From positions 69,030 to 133,029 of the forward strand of contig JAVBMA010000031.1 of NCBI GenBank assembly GCA_031553005.1: a stretch of 64,000 bases of DNA. The letters are read 5' to 3'. Each line of letters opens with the position of its first letter. Within the stretch, counting starts at the first letter, position 1. Of this stretch, positions 45,045 to 54,571 are shown one piece after another. This DNA comes from RGIG9379 sp031553005. Its GTDB lineage: Bacteria > Bacteroidota > Bacteroidia > Bacteroidales > Paludibacteraceae. Under the pieces are notes generated by a model. That model saw nothing but the letters and a program-made list of their open reading frames with translations, searched no databases and had not been told where the DNA came from. The position numbers were made by a program, and so were the translations under genes.

Positions 45045-46058
45045 TCAATCAAACACAAAAACAATTGCATTATCAATTTTTCCCCACTTATAAATAAATT
45101 CGGCATGTGAGGAGATTGTCCTTACACACATGTGGGAACGCGGGGTAGTGCCCAGCGAGGGACTGCTTTCTACTATTTTGGAATCTATGGGACCGTTTAC
45201 CGGAACTCCGTGTAAATGGGCGCCACTGGAGAAGCGGCTGGCATAAGGTGCGAATCCGGCTCTTTCCGACGAACCATCGTCATTATAAATCATCTTATAT
45301 TTTTTTTGCTGAACAACAAAAATGCCAAGCGGAGTCTCATGCTGGTAAGGAGGTTTGTGCAAACCGGTAGTCGCTTTGACCATACTTCTTACAAACCATA
45401 TTGAATCTATTTTTTCGAGAGTGGCAATGTTTTGGTTGGTTCTGTCTACAAAGATGGTTTTCTTAAAAGTAATGCTGTCGTCAAGAGTTTTGACATATCT
45501 TTTAGGCACTTTCCATTCACCCTCAAAATGGAGAGTTTTGATTTTTATAAAGTTCCCATCCGTTCCTGTTAGCTTTACAAGAGAACCGTCCCTGCCATAA
45601 AGCAGAGGAATTATTGAATCGGACAAAGAGTAAAGAGGTGCGGATTGGTATCGCTCGACTCCCAACGAATCAGATACCCAATTGTAATCGTTACGACGAA
45701 AATTTTTTACCGTCTTGGCTTCCCCATTAAAGTTTTTGTAGTTTTGAAGTATTGCCCATGAAATGGCGTTTTCTTGAATTGAGTCCAGAAAAATCAGCTT
45801 TTTTCGTATTTTATCCCACTGAAATTCTCGTGTAGTAGCTTTATAAGGATAGTTATCCGGAAGGGTGTCTTTATCATAAAGAAACTCTTTTCTTATTCTG
45901 ACCTTAATTTTAGGTTTGATATCACTTTTTTTAATTTCAGCCTTTGTCTCGGTTTTAATCTCATCTTGTTTTTTCTCCTTTGCGGGACCTTCCTGGCTTT
46001 TTGTGTGACATGCGTATGAAATAAGGAGGCATATCAGAAATATTATATTTAATCGCAT
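45045..46058 (-). CDS. L,D-transpeptidase (YkuD) lipoprotein
   Basis: Started at the ATG at 46058 (an ATG at 46068-46070 is also in frame) the protein has about 337 residues. The signal ends at lipobox SYAC, followed by a Lys/Glu-rich linker, then the YkuD domain in the C-terminal half (TTGLHKPPYQHETPLGIF, FSSGAHLHGVPV). The active-site motif is SHMCVR, where the family consensus is SHGC(V/I)R: the Cys is kept and the Gly is Met. It would cross-link peptidoglycan or attach proteins to it. It diverges from the second transpeptidase gene, and the 250 bases between them hold no other gene. Confidence 0.85.
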   Translation of the reverse strand: MRLNIIFLICLLISYACHTKSQEGPAKEKKQDEIKTETKAEIKKSDIKPKIKVRIRKEFLYDKDTLPDNYPYKATTREFQWDKIRKKLIFLDSIQENAISWAILQNYKNFNGEAKTVKNFRRNDYNWVSDSLGVERYQSAPLYSLSDSIIPLLYGRDGSLVKLTGTDGNFIKIKTLHFEGEWKVPKRYVKTLDDSITFKKTIFVDRTNQNIATLEKIDSIWFVRSMVKATTGLHKPPYQHETPLGIFVVQQKKYKMIYNDDGSSERAGFAPYASRFSSGAHLHGVPVNGPIDSKIVESSPSLGTTPRSHMCVRTISSHAEFIYKWGKIDNAIVFVFD

Positions 46059-46309
46059 TTTTTCAATCATAAAACGGAGATTTATTAAGGTAAATAAGTA
46101 AAAACAGGTTCTCTCCTTTGTAAAGGAATAAACGCCTTGAAATATGATAATGTTTTGAGAAAATGCTAATAGTTTCTAATATGGACGGACACTCAGTTTT
46201 AGTTTCCTTATTCTATTTTGTTAGTATTGGAATAGTTTGAGTTAATTAATACTTTTTATTTCCAAATCTGCATAATTATTTGTATATTCGTAAGTTAAGC
46301 TAATAAAAT

Positions 46310-46996
46310 ATGAGAAAAAAGATTGTATATATTGTTTTGTTATTAACCGTATTTCTATGTTCACCTTTTCTGAAAGGCACAGACTCTAACCTATCCAATA
46401 TTTTTGATTGCAGACAACTTTATACTGACATGCGATTGGAGAATATTGTTGATTATACGGCATTTGAACAAGCTTTTGCGGGATATAACAAAATTGGAAG
46501 TAAATGTAATGGAATCATTACCCTTATTGATTTTACGAAGCCTTCGACAGAAGAGCGTTTTTACGTTTTGGACGTAAAGCAGAAAAAAATGTTGTTTTGT
46601 TCTTATGTGTCTCATGGAAGGAATAGCGGAGAAAATTATGCAACTTCATTTTCCAATCAAAGCGGTTCGCACAAAAGTTCCCTTGGCTTTTATCTGACCG
46701 AAAATACTTACTATGGCAAAAATGGTTATTCGCTGGTTTTGTCCGGATTGGAAAAAGGCATTAATGACAAGGCAAAAGAACGGGCAATTGTTATCCACGG
46801 CGCTTCTTATTCAAATCCTTCCATCATTGCCTGTAACGGACGGTTGGGACGAAGTTTTGGTTGCCCGGCTTTGCCCGAGTCTGTCAGTGAGTCCATTATC
46901 AACACCATCAAAAACGGTTCTCTTTTGTATATTTATGCAAATGATAAGAATTATCTGAACAGTAGTAGTTTTTTATCGCACGGTAAAACTTTTTAG
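46310..46996 (+). CDS. Murein L,D-transpeptidase catalytic-domain protein (YkuD_2)
   Basis: The 228-residue exported protein (hydrophobic N-terminus, residues 5-22) has the YkuD_2 layout: FYVLDVKQKKMLFCSYVSHG, NQSGSHKSSLGFYLT, AIVIHGASYSN, and the active-site GRSFGCPALP. This family is abundant in Bacteroidota and acts on murein in the periplasm. It is the first gene of the plus-strand block and ends just before a long palindromic terminator. Confidence 0.88.
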   Translation: MRKKIVYIVLLLTVFLCSPFLKGTDSNLSNIFDCRQLYTDMRLENIVDYTAFEQAFAGYNKIGSKCNGIITLIDFTKPSTEERFYVLDVKQKKMLFCSYVSHGRNSGENYATSFSNQSGSHKSSLGFYLTENTYYGKNGYSLVLSGLEKGINDKAKERAIVIHGASYSNPSIIACNGRLGRSFGCPALPESVSESIINTIKNGSLLYIYANDKNYLNSSSFLSHGKTF

Positions 46997-47020
46997 AAGG
47001 AAGCGAAGAGAGTTGAGGAA

Positions 47021-47079
47021 AGAAGAAGAAAAAAGACTTTCCAGGTTTTCAAAACCTGGAAAGTCTTTTTTCTTCTTCT
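47021..47079 (+). terminator. Long perfect palindrome, terminator
   Basis: The arms 47021-47049 and 47051-47079 are perfectly complementary over 29 bases around a single central base (core CCAGGTTTT-C-AAAACCTGG). The outer arms are purine/pyrimidine runs giving T-rich tails. It lies 25 bases past the transpeptidase stop. Confidence 0.85.
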
Positions 47080-47124
47080 TTCATTTTTTTTTCGTTATTT
47101 TGCGTTATATATATTTTTTGATTC

Positions 47125-49272
47125 ATGGATAAGATTTTTGATCATATAAGCTTCTCTTTACCTCTTGGAAATCCGATTTTAATCTTTTCTATTGTATTGT
47201 TTATTATCCTGTTTGCTCCCCTTACGCTTAACCGGCTTAAAGTTCCGCATATCATAGGCTTTATTATTTCCGGTATCATTTTTGGTCCGAATGGATTCAA
47301 TATCCTTTCAAGGGATGAAAGTTTTAAACTTTTCGGAGCGGTAGGACTGCTTTATATCATGTTTCTTGCCGGATTGGAGATGGATCTTTCCGACTTCAAA
47401 AAGAACAAGAAAAAAGGTATATTTTTCGGTATAGCCACTTTCCTCATTCCGATGATACTCGGAGTCGCAACCAGCTATTTTTGAGTTGGATACATTTTGA
47501 AAGAAGCTGTCCCGGACGGGAATATTATATGGAGCAATAATATGACTACCACAGGCTATCTTGTGATGTCGTCCATCCTGCTTGCCAGTATGTATGCTTC
47601 CCATACACTTATTTCTTATCCGATTGTCGGGCGTTTTGGAGTTACCAAGAATAGTTCGGTGAGCATCACAATCGGGGGAACTATGATTACCAATACATTT
47701 GCCCTCCTTATTTTAGCAGTTATAGCAGGTATGACCAAAGGGAATATTGATAGTTTCTTTTGGATTAAACTCTCAATTTCCGTTCTTATTTTCGGATTCA
47801 TTGTTGTTTTTATTTTTCCCAAAATAGCTGAACATTTCTTCAAACGATATGAAGATAGTATCCTGCAATATATTTTTGTTTTAGCAATGGTTTTTCTTGG
47901 CGGATTCCTTGCCGAACTGGCAGGACTTGAGGCAATTATCGGAGCGTTCCTTGTCGGTTTGGCTCTGAACCGTCTCATCCCTCGTATCTCCCCGTTAATG
48001 AACCGTCTCGACTTTGTAGGAAATGCGCTGTTTATTCCTTTTTTTCTGATCGGGGTAGGAATGCTGATCGATTTGAAGGTCGTATTCAACGGGTTTGATA
48101 CATTAATTGTAGCTGTTGTCATGTGTTCGATAGCGACTTTGTCAAAATATCTCGCTGCTGTAATTACCCGTAAAACATTCAAAATGACAAAAGAAGAGGG
48201 TCTGATGATGTTTGGGTTAAGTAATTCGCAGGCGGCGGCAACATTGGCAGCCGTTACAATCGGATATAATATCGTTGTCGGATATGCATCGGACGGAACA
48301 GCTATTCATCTTTTCAACGATGATGTGTTGAACGGGACTATTGTGATGATTCTGGTTACATGTACTATCGCTTCGTTTGCAACGGAGAAAGCAGCAAGAA
48401 AGCTGGCAGTACAACAAGACCGCCTGGAAGATGAGCTGAAGACAGAAAAACTGGTAGACCGTATTTTGATTCCGGTATACAATCCAGATACCCTGAATAG
48501 CTTGATGGAGCTTGCTGTTTTATTGAAAAATCCGAAAAGTAAAGAACCGATTTACGCACTCAGCGTAACTAATGATTCCAATTCGGGCGTAGATAACAGT
48601 ATCGCGAAGTGTAAGAAAATATTGGAGAAAGCTGCCAGTATCGCTTCCGCTACTGATAATACGGTACGTATGATTACCCGCTACGATATTAATGTAACCA
48701 GCGGGATCATTCACACGATGAAAGAGAATTATATTACCGAAGTCGTAATGGGGTTGCATCACAAATCAAGCTTTGCCGATTCTTTTTTCGGAGCTAAGAC
48801 GGATAACCTGCTTAAGGCTACCAATCAGATGATTATGATCTCGAAGTCCATACAACCGATCAGCACCATAAAAAGAGTAGTAGTAGCTGTTCCGGCAAAA
48901 GCCGAGTTTGAGGTCGGTTTTGTAAAATGGTATGACAGGGTAAAGAATCTGAGTAAACAGATTGGAGCCACAACTTCTTTTTTTGCTCATTCCGATACCT
49001 TGAAGCAGATACGTATATTAGCAAAAAGAAATAAATTTGGCGTTGAAACCCGTTTTGAAGAGCTGGAAGATTGGGACGATTTCCTGATGCTGACCAGAGA
49101 GGTTGAGATAAATGATCTTTTTGTGGTCGTTGTTTCACGTAAGACATCTATCTCTTACAATGCAGCATTTGAAAAATTGCCCGGGCATCTTTCCAAGTAT
49201 TTTGCAAACAACAGTTTTATCGTCCTTTATCCCGATCAGTTTGAAGAGCCGAATAATGAGGATAACATCTAA
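47125..49272 (+). pseudogene. CPA2 cation/proton antiporter interrupted by an in-frame TGA
   Basis: Residues 1-119 (LTLNRLKVPHIIGFIISGII, LYIMFLAGLEMDL) and the following 591 codons (LLASMYASHTLISYP, LAGLEAIIGAFLVGLALNRL, SNSQAAATLAAVTIGYN) are the two parts of one KefB/CPA2 Na+/H+ exchanger in the same frame. They are separated only by TGA at 47482-47484 (TSYF-stop-VGY). The C-terminal 300 residues hold universal-stress-like cytoplasmic domains. The break falls within a membrane helix. Homologues read through this point, so it is a nonsense mutation, a sequencing error, or readthrough. Without the TGA the protein would have 715 residues. Confidence 0.85.
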
Positions 49273-49371
49273 GATGTCTGATTTGACAAAGATAAAGAAT
49301 CAATGTTTTTTTGGAAGTAAGTGCTCTCTTATCCGCAATATTACCACTTATTTCAACGTCAATATATTTTA

Positions 49372-49440
49372 TAAACACAAAGGCACAAAGAACGCAAAGT
49401 TGTGTTTGCTTTTTTTATTTCCTTTGTGGCTTTGTGTTTA
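49372..49440. repeat. CACAAAGGCAC inverted element, copy 1
   Basis: The left end AAACACAAAGGCACAAAG and right end CTTTGTGGCTTTGTGTTTA are inverted and flank a T-rich centre. A second copy lies at 63897-63973. The rest of the 290-base gap (49273-49563) shows no gene. Confidence 0.85.
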
Positions 49441-49563
49441 CTATTTTTCATTAGTGTAAAATGCCAGATACGCATATAATTTTTTAAACTATAAAATAAA
49501 GTAATACTTTTTCCGATTCTTTTATAAGGAAGAAGTTTAAAGAAATTTTTTCAGTCAGGCGAA

Positions 49564-50886
49564 ATGAGTAAGAAGATTTATCAGAAAACAATTCTTTACA
49601 GCGTGTTGCGGGTGTACAGTAATTTTATTTACCGGCGCTGGTTTAGTTCTATTGAGGTTAATGGGAAAGATACGATTCCGGAAAATACATCTGTGATTTT
49701 TGCTCCCAATCATCAAAACGGATTTATTGATGCAATGGCTCTTCTGTCGTCTTCGCCCGGACCGGTGGTCTTTCTGGCGCGTGCCGACTTGTTTAAGAAA
49801 AAAACATTGGATAAAATGTTACGGGCATTGAAAATCATGCCGGCATACCGTATCCGTGACGGGATTCAAAATCTGAAAAAAAATGAAGATTCTTTTGAAC
49901 AGGCTATTGAGGTTTTATTGCATAAGGATTTCTTTTGCCTGATGCCCGAAGGCGGACAAGATGAAGTAAGAACACTCCGTCCGTTGGTAAAGGGAATGTT
50001 TCGTATCGCTTTTGCCACACAGGATATATTGAAAGATACGGATTCGGTAAAAATTGTGCCTGTGGGCATTGATTATAGTAATTATGACCATAGTGGAGGC
50101 CATTTGATCGTAAATTTCGGGAAAGCAATAAATATAAAGGATTATTATGATTCTTATCTGGAAAATCCTCCGGTAGCACAAAATCAGTTGCGTGACGAAT
50201 TGTCTAAACGGATGGCTCCATTGATGCTAAATATTAAAACGAAGGATTATTACGACTCTTTCTTTGTTACCTCTTATCTCTATAATTCGGAAATGCTCGA
50301 TGAAATGGATCTGGAAGACAATGAAACGAACCGTTTAGCTGCTCGCCAACAGATAGTGGATTTGCTGCAAAAGGCAGAAGATAATAATTCGCCGTTATTG
50401 CCCGAATGGGATAAACTTTGCAAGAAATGGGAAGCTAAACATAAAAATGTTGCTTTCTCTGCCCACATTTGCGAATTTGGCAATAAAATAGATGTAAACC
50501 TGATTATTTCTCTCTGCTATATGATCGTTACGTCCCCGTTATTTTTGTACAGTGCATTAGTCAACGGGATACCTTATTTACTGACAAAATATTTAACTCG
50601 TAAATCAACGGGAACAGGTTTTCAAGCTTCTTTTGTTTTCGGATTATCTGCATTATTATTTCCTGTTTTTTACCTGTTCGAAACAATCGCATTTGCATTT
50701 ATTGCCCCGACATTCTGGACAGGAGTTGCTTTTGCATTGGCGCTTCCGCTCTCATTTTTCTTTATGTTGCGTTACAAATGGCGCTTCTCTTTTGTCAGGG
50801 AACGGATTAAGAATATTTTAAAGAGAGACAGGGAAATTCCGGAAATCATGGAATATGCAAGACAATTGCTTAAAAGTGAAAGGTGA
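49564..50886 (+). CDS. PlsC-type 1-acylglycerol-3-phosphate acyltransferase
   Basis: The 440-residue protein has the acyltransferase domain in residues about 30-215, with motif I variant APNHQNGFIDAM (His and Asp of the HX4D pair kept as H-x4-D), FLARADLFKK and the motif III-like CLMPEGGQDE. The C-terminal third has three or four membrane helices. It would acylate lysophosphatidate or a related lipid. The stop codon TGA (50884-50886) is formed by a GAAAAGTGAAAGGTGA repeat. ruvB follows 13 bases later. Confidence 0.85.
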   Translation: MSKKIYQKTILYSVLRVYSNFIYRRWFSSIEVNGKDTIPENTSVIFAPNHQNGFIDAMALLSSSPGPVVFLARADLFKKKTLDKMLRALKIMPAYRIRDGIQNLKKNEDSFEQAIEVLLHKDFFCLMPEGGQDEVRTLRPLVKGMFRIAFATQDILKDTDSVKIVPVGIDYSNYDHSGGHLIVNFGKAINIKDYYDSYLENPPVAQNQLRDELSKRMAPLMLNIKTKDYYDSFFVTSYLYNSEMLDEMDLEDNETNRLAARQQIVDLLQKAEDNNSPLLPEWDKLCKKWEAKHKNVAFSAHICEFGNKIDVNLIISLCYMIVTSPLFLYSALVNGIPYLLTKYLTRKSTGTGFQASFVFGLSALLFPVFYLFETIAFAFIAPTFWTGVAFALALPLSFFFMLRYKWRFSFVRERIKNILKRDREIPEIMEYARQLLKSER

Positions 50887-50899
50887 GCAAATAGAGAAT

Positions 50900-51922
50900 A
50901 TGGAAGATTTTGATATAAGAGATACATCTGTCAATGATCAGGAGCGGGATTTTGAAAATGCCCTCCGCCCGTTGTCTTTTGATGATTTTTCCGGACAGGC
51001 AAAGATCATTGAAAACCTGCGCATATTTGTGCAGGCGGCAAAGATGCGCGGAGAACCGCTTGATCATGTGCTTTTTCATGGTCCTCCCGGATTGGGAAAA
51101 ACGACACTGTCCAATATTATTGCCAATGAATTAGGAGTGGGATTTAAAGTGACTTCGGGACCTGTGTTGGATAAACCCGGAGATCTTGCCGGATTGCTTA
51201 CCAATCTGGAAACAAATGATGTTATTTTTATCGATGAAATCCATCGTTTGAGTCCGGTGGTAGAAGAGTATCTTTACTCTGCCATGGAAGACTACCGCAT
51301 TGATATTATGCTCGACAAAGGGCCGAATGCTCGTTCTATACAAATTGATATTAATCCGTTTACTCTGGTGGGAGCAACAACCCGGAGCGGATTATTAACC
51401 AGCCCTTTGCGTGCCCGTTTCGGGATTAACTGCCATTTGGAGTATTATGATAGCAGCGTATTGACGACTATTGTAAAGAGATCGGCCTCGCTGCTCAATA
51501 TGCCATGTGAAATTAAAGCTGCCGAGGAAGTGGCGGGAAGGAGCCGGGGAACTCCGCGTATTGCAAATGCCTTGTTGCGGCGTGTCAGGGATTTCGCACA
51601 GGTGAAAGGCAATGGGAAAATAGATATAGAGATTGCCCGTTATGCTCTTGAGGCTCTCAATATAGACCGTTATGGACTCGATGAAATCGATAATAAGATA
51701 TTAAATCTGATGATTGATAAGTTTAACGGAGGTCCTGTCGGGTTAACTACTATCGCAACTGCTTTGGGCGAGGATGCGGGAACGATTGAGGAGGTATATG
51801 AACCTTTTTTGATAAAAGAAGGGTTTTTGAAACGGACTCCGCGAGGACGTGAAGTGACTGATTTGGCATATAAACATTTGGGTAAATTAAGATTCAACCA
51901 ACAAGGTTCGTTATTTGACTGA
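50900..51922 (+). CDS. ruvB: Holliday junction branch migration helicase RuvB
   Basis: The 340-residue protein (ATG at 50900, MEDFDIRDTSVND; an earlier in-frame start overlaps plsC and is rejected) shows the RuvB domains: Walker A HGPPGLGKTT, Walker B FIDEIHRLSP, sensor GATTRSGLLTSPLRARFG, arginine-finger region and the C-terminal winged helix (RTPRGREVTDLAYKHLG). With RuvA it drives branch migration at Holliday junctions. ruvA is not in the window. Confidence 0.97.
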   Translation: MEDFDIRDTSVNDQERDFENALRPLSFDDFSGQAKIIENLRIFVQAAKMRGEPLDHVLFHGPPGLGKTTLSNIIANELGVGFKVTSGPVLDKPGDLAGLLTNLETNDVIFIDEIHRLSPVVEEYLYSAMEDYRIDIMLDKGPNARSIQIDINPFTLVGATTRSGLLTSPLRARFGINCHLEYYDSSVLTTIVKRSASLLNMPCEIKAAEEVAGRSRGTPRIANALLRRVRDFAQVKGNGKIDIEIARYALEALNIDRYGLDEIDNKILNLMIDKFNGGPVGLTTIATALGEDAGTIEEVYEPFLIKEGFLKRTPRGREVTDLAYKHLGKLRFNQQGSLFD

Positions 51923-51942
51923 TAAATAATTTGATTCTTAAT

Positions 51943-53289
51943 ATGAAAAAAATAATTTTTTCTCTTTTTTTCTTAATGACGGGCATGCTTTACGCGCAAG
52001 TAACGGTATTGTCTTTGGGTGATTGTGTCCGGATCGGACTGGAAAAGAACTATGCGTTGCTTATTGTACGTAATCAGGAAGAGATTCAAAAAAATAATTA
52101 CACATTGGGAAATGCCGGTTTCCTTCCTTCGGTTGATTTGCAAGGTGGTTATAGTGCGTCCCTCATGGATATAAAGAATAAAAGCACAGATGGAACCATT
52201 GTATCTGTGGATGGGGTTAACAATGATGCGATAAATGCCGGAGTAGCTTTAAACTGGACTGTTTTTGACGGATTGAAAATGCAGGCAAATTATGCCCGCC
52301 TGAGGGAATTGCAACAGATGGGAGAACTGCAAACACGCCTTTCGATCGAGGAATTAGTGGCACGGATTGCTTCCGGATATAATAATCATATCTATCAGTT
52401 GTTGCGATTGAAAAACATGAAGTCGGCTGTTGATTTGTCTACGGAGAGAGTCCGGATTGTGGAGTCGCGCTATCAGATAGGCGCAGCATCCCTTTTAGAA
52501 CTGAATCAGGCAAAAGTGGATTTGAACGCCGATATTTCCGGTTATATCTCGCAAAAGGAAGTTGTAAGTTACTCGGCTGTAAATCTGAATGCATTGCTTG
52601 CCAATGAAGAGGTAGAAACACCTTTTGTATTGGCAGACAGTATTATAAACCTTCAATCATTGATTGACTTTGAATCTCTCAAAGAAAAAACATTGCAATC
52701 AAATACCGATATCCTGCTTGCAGCAAAAGAGGTACAACTCTCTGAAGCCGATAAAAAAGCAATCCGTTCCCGTTATTTCCCCTATTTGAAGTTGAATGCC
52801 GGTTACGGATACGGATTAAACCGTTACGAAACAGGATCGACAAAGGAGTCTCAATCTTTAGGGTTTAATTACGGGCTTACTATCGGCATGAATTTATTTG
52901 AAGGATTTAATAACAGAAGAGAGTTGAAAAATGTCCGGATAGAGATAGAAAATAAAGAATTATTGCAACAAGATGTCCGGTTAAATCTGATCGCCACATT
53001 ATCAAACTTCTATTTGTCCTATAAAAATAATCAGGAATTACATTCTCTTGAGTCGCAAAATCTGATACTCGCGCGTGCATATTATGAAGCTGCTATTGAT
53101 AAATATAAATTAGGTTCGCTTTCAGGATTGGAATTACGTGAAGCGCAGCAAAGCCTCTTGGATGCCGAAGAACGTTTGCTTTCAGCAGAATATAATATAA
53201 AACTTTGTGAAATTTCGTTGAAGCAACTCAGCGGTGATATCCTCTCTTATCTGGATATTGAATCAAGTAGTTTTCCTAACATAAAATAA
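51943..53289 (+). CDS. TolC-family outer-membrane efflux protein
   Basis: Started at the ATG at 51943 the protein has 448 residues: a signal peptide ending LYAQ, then the paired TolC repeats with long helical coiled coils (about 20-230 and 240-440; SLGDCVRIGLEKNYALLIVRNQ, AAIDKYKLGSLSGLELREAQQSL). TolC proteins form the outer-membrane channel of tripartite exporters. No membrane-fusion or pump gene is next to it, which is unusual for this family. An acyltransferase gene follows within 3 bases. Confidence 0.9.
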   Translation: MKKIIFSLFFLMTGMLYAQVTVLSLGDCVRIGLEKNYALLIVRNQEEIQKNNYTLGNAGFLPSVDLQGGYSASLMDIKNKSTDGTIVSVDGVNNDAINAGVALNWTVFDGLKMQANYARLRELQQMGELQTRLSIEELVARIASGYNNHIYQLLRLKNMKSAVDLSTERVRIVESRYQIGAASLLELNQAKVDLNADISGYISQKEVVSYSAVNLNALLANEEVETPFVLADSIINLQSLIDFESLKEKTLQSNTDILLAAKEVQLSEADKKAIRSRYFPYLKLNAGYGYGLNRYETGSTKESQSLGFNYGLTIGMNLFEGFNNRRELKNVRIEIENKELLQQDVRLNLIATLSNFYLSYKNNQELHSLESQNLILARAYYEAAIDKYKLGSLSGLELREAQQSLLDAEERLLSAEYNIKLCEISLKQLSGDILSYLDIESSSFPNIK

Positions 53290-53291
53290 TA

Positions 53292-54314
53292 TTGAAAAAC
53301 CAATCCACAGATATTGTGCCGGCTGTTCCGTCAGGAAATAATTTTGATTTTCTCCGCTTGCTTTTTGCCTGTTCGGTGATGTGCAATCACTATTCCGCCC
53401 TGACTGGTCAAAATTGGTGGATACCTATAAGTTCACCCATGGCTGTTCAAGGATTTTTTATAATCAGCGGTTTCTTGATTGTCCGCAGCTTTTATAGATC
53501 ACGTTCATTAAAGGATTATTTTATAAAAAGGGCAAAGCGAATTCTTCCGGCTTATATTTTAGTGGTTTTATTGTGCGCCTTTGGTTTGTTTTTCTTGAGT
53601 GACCTGCCTTTTTCCCAATATTTTTCTTCATCCGCTTTTTTAAAATATCTGGTTGCGAATCTTTCATTTATGAACTTTATCCAACCTACTTTGCCGGGTG
53701 TTTTTACCGATCATATTGAAACGGTTGTAAACGGATCGCTTTGGACCATCAAAGTTGAAATTATGCTCTATCTCTCCGTTCCTTTGATCGTATATTTAGT
53801 TCGTCGTTTTGATAAGAGGATCGTTCTTTTGCTGATATATCTGTTTGCGATAGCATTTAACTTTGTAATGGGCTATTTGTACGATACAAAAGGGAATGAA
53901 ATATATCAAATATTGTCACGGCAAGTCTTTTTTCAAATGTCATTTTTTATAACAGGAGCCTTTCTCTTATTTTATTTTGACTTCCTTCTCAAGTACCGGC
54001 TTGCTTTTTTTCTGGCAGCAATTCCGGTTATCCTTTTCCCTTCAATTAAAATCCTTTATTATTTTTATCCGTTAGCTTGGGGACTGATTATTTTTGCGAT
54101 AGCCTTTTCTTTACCTTTTTTAAATAAAGCAGGTAAGTATGGTGATTTCTCTTATGGTATATATCTATTTCATTTCCCTGTTATTCAAATATTTATATCT
54201 CTTAATTTTTGTAACAACAACAATTTTTTTACCTTTTTATTGGTTATCTTCTCAACGTTTCTTTTGGCATGGTTATCCTGGCATTTATTAGAGAAACGTT
54301 TTTTGAAAAGATAG
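53292..54314 (+). CDS. Acyltransferase 3 family membrane protein
   Basis: The protein of about 340 residues has ten hydrophobic helices and the OafA/NolX-type N-terminal motif NNFDFLRLLFACSVMCNHYSAL with the conserved histidine, then RRAKRILPAY-like KRAKRILPAYILVVL. Such enzymes acetylate or otherwise acylate surface polysaccharides and peptidoglycan. The first in-frame ATG is at residue 30, inside the conserved motif, so translation must start at TTG 53292 or GTG 53316. The link to the polysaccharide locus at 16-24 kb is inference. Confidence 0.85.
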   Translation: MKNQSTDIVPAVPSGNNFDFLRLLFACSVMCNHYSALTGQNWWIPISSPMAVQGFFIISGFLIVRSFYRSRSLKDYFIKRAKRILPAYILVVLLCAFGLFFLSDLPFSQYFSSSAFLKYLVANLSFMNFIQPTLPGVFTDHIETVVNGSLWTIKVEIMLYLSVPLIVYLVRRFDKRIVLLLIYLFAIAFNFVMGYLYDTKGNEIYQILSRQVFFQMSFFITGAFLLFYFDFLLKYRLAFFLAAIPVILFPSIKILYYFYPLAWGLIIFAIAFSLPFLNKAGKYGDFSYGIYLFHFPVIQIFISLNFCNNNNFFTFLLVIFSTFLLAWLSWHLLEKRFLKR

Positions 54315-54387
54315 AAATGAGATATTTTAATAGGTAGCGTCCCGATAGTTTTTTGTTGATTTTTAATGGATAGTAAATTTATATACT

Positions 54388-54535
54388 TATCAGCAAAAAT
54401 ACCCCTACATTTCAGGCTGTTATTTAGGGAATTCCTTATTGCGTTTTCGTTCCATTCGGAAAGACGGGAGTTTACAGTTTACTACACGTCCTTATATTAA
54501 GGTGTCATCCGAACGTAGTGAGGAATCTCTAAATA
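54388..54535. repeat. Composite dispersed repeat, copy 1
   Basis: It matches, inverted, 63553-63752: shared blocks are GCAAAAATACCC, TTCGTTCCATTCGGAA, GTTTACAGTTT and CGAACGTAGTGAGGAATCTC, in the same order. This copy lacks the GC-rich hairpin of the other. It lies in the 500-base gene-free gap after the acyltransferase gene. Confidence 0.8.
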
Positions 54536-54571
54536 TATATATATTAACGTGAGTTCAATATGAAAGAGCCT

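Noticed and set aside
47482..47484. Selenocysteine codon at the antiporter TGA
   Set aside because: No stem-loop of SECIS type is evident after it, the family is not a selenoprotein family, and the site is in a membrane helix rather than a redox centre.
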